A stretch of DNA of 64,000 nt from CAZROT01 sp964601895 (GTDB lineage: Bacteria > Pseudomonadota > Gammaproteobacteria > Enterobacterales > Enterobacteriaceae), in assembly GCA_964601895.1 (NCBI GenBank), contig CAZROT010000003.1, positions 186,001 through 250,000 of the forward strand, in the 5' to 3' direction. Position numbers and translations under genes: made by a program. Of this stretch, positions 26,842 through 35,554 are shown piece by piece. The notes beneath the pieces were generated by a model, which saw only the letters and a program-made list of their open reading frames with translations, had not been told where the DNA came from and searched no databases. Numbering within the stretch: position 1 is the first letter of the stretch; each line of letters begins with the position of its first letter.

Positions 26842-28028
26842 ACGCTGTGTTAAACAGTCGCGTTGTCAAAAAATCCATTATAAAGAATCGTATTTTACTC
26901 ACCCTGATCCTGTTGTTTTTGTTAACAGCACTACAATTTGCATTCTTAAATCATGCACCAAACCGGCTGGTGCCAGGAGAAAGTATGCATTTTTTTTCTC
27001 TCCTGCAGGGACCATTCAGTCTTTTGCTACTCCCCATTATCCTGTTGGTCGCATTTATATTTTTTCCTCAGCAGCGCCTGGTATGTGGCTTGACTATTTT
27101 CATGGCCGCGGGATTACTGTCTGGGCTGGTGTTACTGGCAGCGGTAACTGCGAGGCAATTAGATACCGGAGGCGAAAGCCTTGTGCGTACCTCTCTGGGG
27201 GGGGCATTCTGGTTGATGGCGGGGTTGAGTGTGTTAATCGCTTTTAATGGGATATCGCGTATTACCCGTAGTCAGACCTGGCGCATGTTACTCAACCTGC
27301 AGGTGTTATTACCGGTGATATTGCTGCTATTTTTTGGGCAACTTCAGCACTTATCTTTACTGAAGGAATATGTTAACTATCAGGATATGTTTTATCATGC
27401 ACTCTGGGACCATTTGTATTTATCATTTTTTGCACTGCTGGGCGCCATGGCTTTAGGCCTGCCGTTAAGTTTTCTCTGTATTCATATGCCTGTGGTACGT
27501 ACTCTGTTGTTTTTCAGTCTCAGTATGATTCAAGCCATTCCGGCTATCGCATTGCTGGGACTATTAATTGCGCCTCTGGCCGCGCTTGCCAGCCGATTTC
27601 CCTGGCTGGCGCAATTCAGTATTAGTGGAACCGGCACGGCGCCAGCGATGATAGCACTGGTGCTCTACGCTCTGTTTCCTTTGATGCGTAATACAGTAAC
27701 AGGTCTGGAAAATGTACCACGACATGTCATTGAAACCGCGCGCGCAATGGGAATGACGCTGAGTCAGTTATTTTTTCGCGTTCAATTGCCAGTCTCACTG
27801 CCATTTATCCTGGCGGGCATACGTATTACTGCAGTACAGATTCTGGGATTAACGGTACTGGCTGCGCTAATCGGTGCAGGGGGACTGGGTGGCATCATAT
27901 TTCAGGGATTATCCAGTCATGCAGTAGATCTGGTTTTACTCGGTGTACTGCCTCTGGTTGGCCTTATCATCATCGTGGACTCATTTTTTAAGTATATTTG
28001 TGCGTTCACTGGGATAACCGGCCAATGA
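26838..28028 (+). CDS. yehY: ABC transporter permease YehY
   Basis: The inner-membrane permease of the OsmF system, about ten hydrophobic segments. The C-terminal half holds the binding-protein-dependent permease domain with the EAA-like loop (VPRHVIETARAMGMTLSQLFFRVQLP) that contacts the ATPase. It starts with TTG at 26838, overlapping the osmF stop (TTGA); a GTG three codons later is an alternative. The start choice is therefore less certain than the identity. It has 396 residues. Confidence 0.9.
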   Translation: MNAVLNSRVVKKSIIKNRILLTLILLFLLTALQFAFLNHAPNRLVPGESMHFFSLLQGPFSLLLLPIILLVAFIFFPQQRLVCGLTIFMAAGLLSGLVLLAAVTARQLDTGGESLVRTSLGGAFWLMAGLSVLIAFNGISRITRSQTWRMLLNLQVLLPVILLLFFGQLQHLSLLKEYVNYQDMFYHALWDHLYLSFFALLGAMALGLPLSFLCIHMPVVRTLLFFSLSMIQAIPAIALLGLLIAPLAALASRFPWLAQFSISGTGTAPAMIALVLYALFPLMRNTVTGLENVPRHVIETARAMGMTLSQLFFRVQLPVSLPFILAGIRITAVQILGLTVLAALIGAGGLGGIIFQGLSSHAVDLVLLGVLPLVGLIIIVDSFFKYICAFTGITGQ

Positions 28029-28984
28029 TCCAGTTCAACAATGTGAGCAAATATTATGGTACTAACCGGGTTGTTGATTACCTTTCATTGACTATCAGGC
28101 ATGGAGAGCTGACTGTCCTGCTTGGTCCTTCCGGCTCAGGTAAATCCACCACACTTAAACTTATCAATCGTCTGCTTGAACACGATGCAGGAGACATTGA
28201 AATTTACGGCAAAAAAATACAATCTTTCAATACACAGAATCTGCAGCGTCGCATGGGTTACGTTATTCAGTCGATTGGATTATTTCCACACTGGACTGTA
28301 GAGCAGAATATCGCTACGGTACCGAAACTGCTGAAATGGCCGCGTGCACGTATCCAGCAACGGGTGACAGAATTAATGACGCTGTTGTATCTGGAGCCAG
28401 CACAATTACATTGCCGTTATCCACACCAGTTATCCGGAGGACAACAGCAACGCGTTGGCATTGCCAGAGCGCTGGCAGCTTACCCTGATCTGCTGTTGAT
28501 GGATGAACCTTTTAGCGCACTGGACTCTGCTACCCGCACTGCATTACAGCACGAAATAGCGCGCATACAAAAAATGTCCGGTCAGACTATGGTGCTAGTC
28601 ACTCATGATATTGACGAAGCTTTTCGTCTGGCAGATAACATTATATTGATGGATAAAGGCAAGCTGATGCAGCAGGGAAAACCGCAGGAATTACTCACAA
28701 ACCCTGCAAGTAGCTTTGTACGTGATTTTTTTCCCTGTAGTGACAGAGGGATTACACTGCTGGGATTACTGCGCGCCAAAGACTATATGCGTAAGCAGGA
28801 AACACTGGCTGGTGAGCCCATTGCCGGCAATACCTCGTTGCGGGACGCGCTATCGCTGTTTATTCTGCGTCAGACCGACAGGTTACCTGTTGCTGATGAA
28901 CATAAAAAGATAGTGGGTGTGTTACACTTTGCCGATCTCATCCTGCAAAAACAGCTTCATGACAGTGCAAAAAAAACAGACTAA
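28025..28984 (+). CDS. yehX: ABC transporter ATP-binding protein YehX
   Basis: The cytoplasmic ATPase of the OsmF transporter. It contains Walker A GPSGSGKST, the signature LSGGQQQR, Walker B LLLMDEP and the switch histidine in VLVTHDIDEAF. A short C-terminal extension (DALSLFILRQTDRLPVADEHKKIVGVLH) resembles part of a CBS domain, as in OpuCA-type ATPases that sense ionic strength. The ATG at 28025 overlaps the yehY stop (ATGA) and is preferred to an upstream TTG. Confidence 0.94.
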   Translation: MIQFNNVSKYYGTNRVVDYLSLTIRHGELTVLLGPSGSGKSTTLKLINRLLEHDAGDIEIYGKKIQSFNTQNLQRRMGYVIQSIGLFPHWTVEQNIATVPKLLKWPRARIQQRVTELMTLLYLEPAQLHCRYPHQLSGGQQQRVGIARALAAYPDLLLMDEPFSALDSATRTALQHEIARIQKMSGQTMVLVTHDIDEAFRLADNIILMDKGKLMQQGKPQELLTNPASSFVRDFFPCSDRGITLLGLLRAKDYMRKQETLAGEPIAGNTSLRDALSLFILRQTDRLPVADEHKKIVGVLHFADLILQKQLHDSAKKTD

Positions 28985-29735
28985 TGGATTTTCTTTACTG
29001 TGGCGTGGCATCACCGATCCCCTGTTATGGATGCTGTTATTGCTGGCCGGACTCCTGGTCGGTATAACCTCGCTGGACAGTGTATTTGCTGCCTTATTTC
29101 CTCATCTGGACAGGCCTGTCTATCGGCAGGATAGTTTCTGGATGATGTTCAACGCTCACCTGACACTGGTGTTTGCCTCCAGTGTTAGTGCGGCTGTCCT
29201 TGGGGTAAGTGCCGGAATTGGTGTCACACGTATGGCCGGCAAAGAATTCCGGCCCCTGGTAGAAACCTGCGTGGCCATCGGGCAAATTTTCCCCCCTGTT
29301 GTGGTACTGGCGATTACCGTACCTGTGATGGGTTTTAATGAAAAACCTGCCGTGATTGCATTAGCGCTCTATGGACTGCTGCCAATTTTACAGGGCACGA
29401 TTGCCGGTATTACCTCTGTACCCTCTGGGGCGTACGAAGTAGCTGCAGGTCTGGGTATGAATACAAAGCAAATTCTGTTGCAGGTAGAATTACCGCTGGC
29501 AGCACCGGCCATTGTTTCTGGGATCCGTACCTCCGTGATTATTAATACCGGCACCGCCACGGTTGCATCGCTCGTGGGTATAAAAACTCTGGGCCTGCCT
29601 ATTATTATCGGGATAAACGGCTTTAATCCTGCCTATGTTATCCAGGGCGCCTGTGTCGTGGCATTACTCGCGATTATTATTGATATGGCATTTGAGCGCC
29701 TTATACAGCGTTTGTCTGTGTGGCGTGATGAGTAA
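28959..29735 (+). CDS. yehW: ABC transporter permease YehW
   Basis: The second permease of the OsmF system, about six transmembrane helices. The EAA loop reads YEVAAGLGMNTKQILLQVELPLAAPAI, and SVIINTGTATVASLVG is conserved with E. coli YehW. The ATG at 28959 overlaps the end of yehX by 26 bases; the longer frame from 28917 would lie further inside yehX. Two permeases with one ATPase give a heterodimeric channel. It is convergent with the acid phosphatase gene. Confidence 0.92.
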   Translation: MTVQKKQTNGFSLLWRGITDPLLWMLLLLAGLLVGITSLDSVFAALFPHLDRPVYRQDSFWMMFNAHLTLVFASSVSAAVLGVSAGIGVTRMAGKEFRPLVETCVAIGQIFPPVVVLAITVPVMGFNEKPAVIALALYGLLPILQGTIAGITSVPSGAYEVAAGLGMNTKQILLQVELPLAAPAIVSGIRTSVIINTGTATVASLVGIKTLGLPIIIGINGFNPAYVIQGACVVALLAIIIDMAFERLIQRLSVWRDE

Positions 29736-29795
29736 TGACATGAAACGAACCTGCATTTCAGACTGACCACGCAGGCTCGCTGAACGATACTTATA

Positions 29796-30527
29796 TTATT
29801 TATTAATTTTAGAGCGAATTTCTTTTTTGGCCTTTTCAAGCTCAGCAGCAAATGATTTATCGGCATGTAACCTTGCCACAATTGACGCACCAATAATGCG
29901 GCCTGCATCAACATCACTTTGCCAGTGAGCGCCACAGATAACGCGGCTTTGTCCAAACTCATAGCCACGCTTTAAAATGTGGTCCTGTCTGTCGGGTCGT
30001 ATTTCAGCAAGAATTAACGCACTTGACCAACCGATTGTGGTATGACCGGAAGGATAGGATCCATTTTTACGCAGAAACTGTTCATCTTCTGGTACGCAGC
30101 TTTGCGTATTAAAGAACATAAAAGGACGCACGCGCATATAATGTTGTTTAGCAGCGTTTGTGGCAAAACCTCCACTGGTTTTTCTTATTTTTTTTAACAG
30201 ATTGTAAGTTACTGGTGTATTTTTAGCGGAAATTTCCATACCCAGGGCTTCAGAGAAAGGTTTACCGATATTGGCATCTGATAGATCAGCATCTTTAATC
30301 GCCTGCTCCCATCTGTCGGTATTCATCAGGCTACGTCCTTCGTCATATAGCGCTTTGTCTCTGAGAAAATCTACGCTGTTATATGCTGGTGGTGGGGGAA
30401 GTAAACGTAAACTATCAGCAACCTCCCCAGCTCTAAGAAACGAATCTGCCTCATCAGCAGCTATAGCCAGAAAAGAAGACAACATAATCAATTGTGAAAC
30501 AGTCACTGCTAAAATAAATTTTTTCAT
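29796..30527 (-). CDS. Class A non-specific acid phosphatase (PhoC/PhoN-like)
   Basis: A secreted periplasmic phosphomonoesterase of the PAP2 superfamily. A signal peptide (VTVSQLIMLSSFLAIAA) is followed by the class A signature: K127 and R134-P135 (KQHYMRVRP), GSYPSGHT at 156-163 with H162, and SRVICGAHWQSDVD with R195, H201 and D205. All catalytic residues are present in the 243-residue protein. Relatives release phosphate from nucleotides and sugars. It is a single-gene unit in an accessory stretch beside the effector gene. Confidence 0.95.
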   Translation of the reverse strand: MKKFILAVTVSQLIMLSSFLAIAADEADSFLRAGEVADSLRLLPPPPAYNSVDFLRDKALYDEGRSLMNTDRWEQAIKDADLSDANIGKPFSEALGMEISAKNTPVTYNLLKKIRKTSGGFATNAAKQHYMRVRPFMFFNTQSCVPEDEQFLRKNGSYPSGHTTIGWSSALILAEIRPDRQDHILKRGYEFGQSRVICGAHWQSDVDAGRIIGASIVARLHADKSFAAELEKAKKEIRSKINK

Positions 30528-30950
30528 TCCCCGGTCTGCCCCATTTATTAACTCAACATTTGCGCCGTAATATCACAGCAGAAACACAGTTTTCGGGTAA
30601 AATCCCGCCAGCTGGACTGAAAAACTGCCCGGCATCATGGCCATCCATACTTACATTACCCTCACCTGCATGGCGTGCATTCATCCATCGCGCGCAAAGA
30701 AAGGCAAATATCCCACAAATACCAGGCGCATCCAGATGAAATATCTGAATAATAGTATTCAATGTAACAGAGTAAATTCAAGCGGATAAACCTTATATCG
30801 GGACTAAAAGCAATAAAAACAGCACTGAGGATGTGCGTAATACTATGGCAGGGGCCTTGCAATCTCGACAGCATTGATTGCTGCAAAGACACTGGCCACC
30901 AGGATGGTACTGATAACGAAGGACTGTTCAGCAGCAAGTGACCGGCATCG
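30528..30950. other. Intergenic region, no gene seen
   Basis: It separates the acid phosphatase gene from the YopJ-like gene, both on the minus strand. Only short open frames without family features were found, and no RNA gene or clear terminator was recognised. Confidence 0.5.
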
Positions 30951-31817
30951 CTATGTTTTGATTTCTTCTGCACTTTCGCGTTTACTGATAAGGCTTTCTG
31001 CACGCTGCAGCTGTATTCGCCTTTTTTCAAAAATAGAGAGGCTGACGTCATTCTCTCTTCCACCGCGAATGTGCACGCGGGCAGTGAACCTTTTTTGCCT
31101 TTGCTCAAGCGTTTCGCCGCGTTTGTTGACTACTTTATCCCTTTCAGCGGGGTTTTCGTTGAGAAAGGCCATCACTCTTTTGGGAGACTGGGCATGTTTA
31201 AAGAATGAAGCGGGAAGCAGCTGGTAAGCCTCTTCTGATGTCATCATGGGGGGAAGCTCTCCCTGCAAATTTTTAGCATGCAGGCTGTTCATAGCGAGGC
31301 GTTCTTCACACATCTTATTTAACAAGGTCAGGGCGAAAATGCCGCAGCCGCGATAACTATTTTGCAGATGCATCCCGATGATGGAGCAGGGTATCTCCTG
31401 ATTTACAAACCGTTCCAGAACCTGCTGGTACACTGAATGAAGCTTTCCCTGTAAGATGAGTGGCTCCATCGCTATTACAGAGGATTTTCCTGCAACCAGC
31501 GCGTAGTCAAAGGCAGCAAAATGCACGTCCGGATGTGAAGCGATATTAACCACAAAGCGGGCAGAAGGAACATTATCAGCAACCAGCCTGTTCAGCATTG
31601 CAAAAAACAACACTATATCTTCTGAAAAGTAGATATTTCTTTGCGGGTTTTTAGCATTTGCATGCTCCACAAAGAGCGGCATAAACCTTAGATCAAGATC
31701 AGCATATCCTGACATGACCGCGGCTGATTTGATTTCTGATATCAGCATCGTTTCCCGTTCCAGGTATACCTGCAGGCTTTTTTTGTCATTTTTCTGTATT
31801 GCAGGATTGTGCGCCAT
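30951..31817 (-). CDS. YopJ-family acetyltransferase effector (peptidase C55 fold)
   Basis: Related to Yersinia YopJ and Salmonella AvrA, type III effectors that acetylate host kinases and block immune signalling. The catalytic triad is visible: His in PDVHFAAFDY, Glu in AMEPLIL 19 residues later, and Cys in YRGCGIFALTL 40 residues after that (residues 99, 118 and 158 from this start). Other shared blocks are FMPLFVEHANAKNP, FYKHTQG-like FFKHAQSPKRV and VVNKRGETL. The ATG at 31817 is used, though an in-frame GTG at 31859 is possible; neither has a good ribosome-binding site. A better start with a GGAG site at 32058 lies in another frame with a stop, so the 5' end may be broken. No secretion apparatus lies in the window. 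Confidence 0.88.
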   Translation of the reverse strand: MAHNPAIQKNDKKSLQVYLERETMLISEIKSAAVMSGYADLDLRFMPLFVEHANAKNPQRNIYFSEDIVLFFAMLNRLVADNVPSARFVVNIASHPDVHFAAFDYALVAGKSSVIAMEPLILQGKLHSVYQQVLERFVNQEIPCSIIGMHLQNSYRGCGIFALTLLNKMCEERLAMNSLHAKNLQGELPPMMTSEEAYQLLPASFFKHAQSPKRVMAFLNENPAERDKVVNKRGETLEQRQKRFTARVHIRGGRENDVSLSIFEKRRIQLQRAESLISKRESAEEIKT

Positions 31818-32058
31818 TACTTTTTTGCTTACCGGGCAGCAGAACAGGGTCCCACCCACTGTCAGCGGATTTGAGAGTGCACTGTGCTGCAGCAGCTTTT
31901 GTGGTCTGGCCTGCCAGATGCAATTGGTCAGCAGTGTTGCTGATCTGCGCCTATGCCAGAATCGATGCTGACTGCTGCCTCACTGCCGGAGACCCGACGC
32001 CAGCTGTTGTTGTATTGTTATGTTGTTGCGTTACTGAATTATCTCTTACTCTAAACAT
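31818..32058 (-). pseudogene. Probable broken 5' end of the YopJ-like gene
   Basis: An ATG at 32058, eight bases after a GGAG site, opens a 35-codon frame (MFRVRDNSVTQQHNN...) that ends at a TAG (31951-31953). Past the stop the same frame continues with QISNTADQLHLAGQ and AAAAQC before running out of register with the effector. The reading is rich in S, T, Q and N, as type III secretion signals often are. The likely explanation is one nonsense mutation plus a frameshift separating the secretion signal from the catalytic body. The link is inferred from position and composition only. Confidence 0.45.
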
Positions 32059-32533
32059 TCTGAGCACTCCACCATTTTCAAACAGACTGTGCATGACAGG
32101 GGAAAAATCCACCTCTTACACGCATCCCAACTCAAAAGCGAATCCTTTGCTTTTATTGACCTTAAATCCTGGACCACCCAGGCCAGAATCGCTATTAAAA
32201 AATGCTCACTTTTCTGCCAGCCCGCGTCTGGCTTGCATTGAACGGCATACTTTTTTAACGGGAATTTCTGGTATTTTCACCGCGCGATGCAGGATGATGT
32301 AAAAGAACGGGCTTAAGGCGTATGCTGCTGGATTAAGGTACTTCCTGATACGAAATGCTGGCAGAGTACAGGATAATTAGCTTGAATTATCAATAGTAGC
32401 CTGAATTCCTCTGGGAGCTGTGCCCGGCAGCTCTCCTGAGTCACTGTTATTTCGTATTGGCTATTGACGCTGCCGCATTAATCGCTAAATTGACTTAATC
32501 GCATTTAGTATCGATATTTTCTGTGCAAAAACG
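32059..32533. other. Intergenic region between divergent YopJ-like and MepB genes
   Basis: No gene was recognised. It should hold the promoters of both divergent units. No unambiguous sigma-70 pair or effector-type regulatory box was identified by eye. Confidence 0.4.
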
Positions 32534-33028
32534 ATGAATCTGCATACCCTGATACAAGATATATATACACCGGCAGGAATAATAACCTCGGATATTACCT
32601 GCGAAGCCGAAAGTAAGGATTACTACGCCTGCAGATTTAAGCTTATGGAGCATCGCGTTATTTTTCGTGTGGCGAAAACAACACCAGCTAAAATCGGCCA
32701 GTTTGTAACACTATGGAAACGTTCGCAAAAAGGGGCAGCAATAGCGCCATTCGCTGGGGATGATCCGGTAGATTTTGTGATTGTGCACACAGCTGATGCA
32801 GGGCACCTCGGCCAGTTTATTTTCAACAGAGATACGTTGATCGAGCACGGCATTTTTTCCAGCCCGGAAAATCCGGGGAAACGTGCCATGCGTGTATATC
32901 CACCCTGGCACTCACCGGTTGCCCGGCAGGCTGTGGCAACACAACGCTGGCAGCTGCACTATTTTCTCCACCTGTCGGCTGACCTGACAGTTGATGCCAG
33001 TCGCCTGGGACAGCTTTTCCAGCTATAA
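32534..33028 (+). CDS. MepB-family protein
   Basis: A 164-residue soluble protein of the MepB family, named from a gene beside the mepRA multidrug efflux operon of Staphylococcus aureus; its function is unknown. Family blocks visible are FKLMEHRVIFRVAKTTPAKIGQFVTLWKRS, then DFVIV, GQFIFNRDTLIEHGI, and KRAMRVYPPW, with the C-terminal ATQRWQLHYFLHL. It has no signal peptide or membrane segment. No efflux gene lies nearby. The ATG at 32534 has no strong ribosome-binding site. Confidence 0.85.
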   Translation: MNLHTLIQDIYTPAGIITSDITCEAESKDYYACRFKLMEHRVIFRVAKTTPAKIGQFVTLWKRSQKGAAIAPFAGDDPVDFVIVHTADAGHLGQFIFNRDTLIEHGIFSSPENPGKRAMRVYPPWHSPVARQAVATQRWQLHYFLHLSADLTVDASRLGQLFQL

Positions 33029-33312
33029 ATATTACTCTCTACGCGTACGCCCGCCTGAAAGATGTGGCCATCCGGCCAGTCACAATACTATACGCTGGCA
33101 GTGGATATTACACTGACCAGAGCTGGAGGCATTAATAATAATTTTCAGTCAGTATTATATGTGTGATTAATTATTAATATCTAATTGTATTTTATAGAAA
33201 AAATTTATGTATTTTAAGCACAAAGAGAATATATTGATGTTTCATTTAAATCATAAAAATCATATAAAAAATTCGTATAGCCTTATTTATCAATCGCGAT
33301 ATTTACAGTTGT

Positions 33313-34086
33313 ATGGTCCTCAATTTACTCCAGGCAGTGCTTTCAGAGCACACTGTCTGGATTGCCTGCACCGGGAATATTGGTAACGCACCCTCCGCTC
33401 TACCGGCGCTGGAAATGCTACGTTTTCACGAGCAGACACTGCCCTATAACATACTATTTCCCCCCCTTGAGGCATTATCTGGCAACACAGACAGCGGTAA
33501 ATGGCTTACCTTCGATCAACTGCTACAGAAAAACAGGTGGCCGGCAACCATTATTCACAACCTTACGCAACCCGGATTGTTACTGCAGGCAGAGGAATTT
33601 GCGCCTGATTTATGTATTTCTGTACGCTTTGGAAAAATATTCAAAGGCCCATGGCTCAGGCTGGCACCAAAGGGTATTTTAAACCTGCATTCCGGATTAC
33701 TGCCAGAATACCGCGGCATACTTGCCACTTTCTGGACACTGTTACAACAGCGTGATGAATATGGCTGCACACTTCACTGGGTTGAAGATGAATGTATTGA
33801 TACAGGGCAGATCATAGAAACAATACGCCTGCCGGTTAAACCGGAAAAATCGCTATTCAGCCACATTGTGGCTTTATACGAGCCTGGAGCAGCAAAAATA
33901 GCGCAGGCCATTACACAGCTGTCTAATGGAAAGTCATTAGCGCGCGAGGTACAGCAGGGTAAACATCAGTATTTTAGCTGGCCACAGCAGGAAGACTGCC
34001 AGCGTTTTCTCGCGCAGGGCAGAAAATTTATTGATTATGAGGACTATACCAGCCTGCTTGCTCGCTGGTCAGCACACATCAGATGA
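33313..34086 (+). CDS. Formyltransferase family protein, N-terminus uncertain
   Basis: A protein with the formyl-transferase N-terminal (Rossmann-type) domain that transfers a formyl group from 10-formyltetrahydrofolate. The catalytic set is present: N124 and H126 in GILNLHSGLLPEYRG, and D163 in EDECIDTGQII. It lacks the C-terminal domain of Met-tRNA formyltransferase and so is more like sugar- or peptide-formylating relatives; the substrate is unknown. The frame extends upstream from the ATG (33313) as KIRIALFINRDIYSC, which looks like the missing first beta strand, but only ATT or ATA codons could start it. The protein is therefore either initiated unusually or shortened. Confidence 0.8.
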   Translation: MVLNLLQAVLSEHTVWIACTGNIGNAPSALPALEMLRFHEQTLPYNILFPPLEALSGNTDSGKWLTFDQLLQKNRWPATIIHNLTQPGLLLQAEEFAPDLCISVRFGKIFKGPWLRLAPKGILNLHSGLLPEYRGILATFWTLLQQRDEYGCTLHWVEDECIDTGQIIETIRLPVKPEKSLFSHIVALYEPGAAKIAQAITQLSNGKSLAREVQQGKHQYFSWPQQEDCQRFLAQGRKFIDYEDYTSLLARWSAHIR

Positions 34087-34167
34087 TACTGACAACAAGA
34101 AAATAAAAATTAACGATATCTGCTCACATCACGATATCCGCGGGGCTGAGCTGTCACGGCAACACAA

Positions 34168-35436
34168 TCAACTACTGAACGTATTCTTATGAAATAATTC
34201 ACGAAATACCGGATAAATGTCTTCGGGTTCCTGAATATGTTGAATGGCAAAATTATCGAACTGGTTTTGTAAGCTTTTGTACTCATCCCATAATGTCTGG
34301 TGCGTACGGCGGGTAATTTCAATGTAACTATAATAGCGTACTATCGGGAGTATTTTGCTGGCCAGCAGGTCACGACATAGTGGCGAGTCATCAGTCCAGT
34401 TATCACCATCTGACGCCTGTGCAGCATAGACATTCCATTGTAGAGGATTATAACGATTTTCAACAATTTCACTCATCAGCTTAAGCGCACTGGATACAAT
34501 AGTGCCTCCTGTTTCCTGTGAATAGAAAAACTCCTGCTCATCCACTTCCCTGGCCTGAGTATGGTGACGGATATAAATAACTTCGACATTTTTATAACTG
34601 CGGCTCAAAAAGAGATAGAGCAGAATATAAAAACGCTTGGCCATATTTTTTGTTGCCTGATCCATCGAGCCGGATACATCCATAAGGCAGAACATGACTG
34701 CCTGACTGAATGGCTCTGGGCGGCGTTCGTAATTTCTATAACGCAAATCAAACGTATCAATAAAAGGTACAGATTTAATTTTTCGCCGTAACTCAGCAAT
34801 AGCGTTACGCAGCGATTCCTGCTGTAAAGGCACCGCAGGCTCAATATTTTCCAGCAAACTGAGATGCTCTTCCAGCTCATGGAGTTCACGTCGCTTACCT
34901 GCAATCATTGCCGTGCGTCTGGCCAGAGAATTTTTTAAGGAACGAATAACACTGATGTTTGCGGGCACACCACTTGACGTAAAACCTGCATGTTGAGTTT
35001 TATATTCTGTCAGTTGTTTATAGTTATTTTTTTTTAAATTGGGCAACGCAAGATCTTCAAACAATAAGTCGAGATATTCATCGTTAGAAATGTGAAACAC
35101 AAATTCATCCTGGCCATGGCCTTCCTTACTGGGATGGTTTTTTCCGCCACCGCCTGAATGCTGAGGACGCTGCAGCTGATCATGGGGGATAAAGTGATCA
35201 TTACCCGGAAGTACGCGACTACGTAAGCCACCAGGACCCTGACGAAAGACAGGCTCGTTAATATCATTAACGGGAATGGATACAGCGCCACCACTATTGA
35301 TATCCGTAACTGAGCGTCTGTTTATTGCATCAGCAATGGAGCGTTTGATTTGCGCTTTATACCGCAGCAAAAAACGCTGTCGGTTAACCATGCTTTTATT
35401 CTTACCATTGAGCCGTCTGTCAATAAAATAGCCCAT
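34168..35436 (-). CDS. yeaH: YeaH, UPF0229 von Willebrand-type protein
   Basis: A cytoplasmic protein paired with the kinase-like YeaG and linked to nitrogen starvation and stationary-phase stress in E. coli. A glycine-rich linker (near residue 90 of the chain) is followed by a C-terminal von Willebrand A domain with the MIDAS-like DVSGSM motif (MFCLMDVSGSMDQATKNMAK). The protein matches E. coli YeaH end to end. The start at 35436 (MGYFIDRRLNGKNKSMVN) is taken over an ATG four codons upstream because it fits the homologue. It lies 118 bases downstream of yeaG on the same strand. Confidence 0.95.
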   Translation of the reverse strand: MGYFIDRRLNGKNKSMVNRQRFLLRYKAQIKRSIADAINRRSVTDINSGGAVSIPVNDINEPVFRQGPGGLRSRVLPGNDHFIPHDQLQRPQHSGGGGKNHPSKEGHGQDEFVFHISNDEYLDLLFEDLALPNLKKNNYKQLTEYKTQHAGFTSSGVPANISVIRSLKNSLARRTAMIAGKRRELHELEEHLSLLENIEPAVPLQQESLRNAIAELRRKIKSVPFIDTFDLRYRNYERRPEPFSQAVMFCLMDVSGSMDQATKNMAKRFYILLYLFLSRSYKNVEVIYIRHHTQAREVDEQEFFYSQETGGTIVSSALKLMSEIVENRYNPLQWNVYAAQASDGDNWTDDSPLCRDLLASKILPIVRYYSYIEITRRTHQTLWDEYKSLQNQFDNFAIQHIQEPEDIYPVFRELFHKNTFSS

Positions 35437-35554
35437 ACATCCCCCCACACACCGTCACTAACAAGGCAATTATCGCCGCACTTTCACATAACCTGACAGA
35501 TGGTATAGTTTTCAGCCAGATTACATGATGATAATTATAGCAATGTTACCAGGA

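Noticed and set aside
31799..32302. Plus-strand frame of 167 codons over the YopJ-like 5' region
   Set aside because: It is antisense to the effector and its likely signal region, is rich in Cys and Pro without motifs, and has no good ribosome-binding site.
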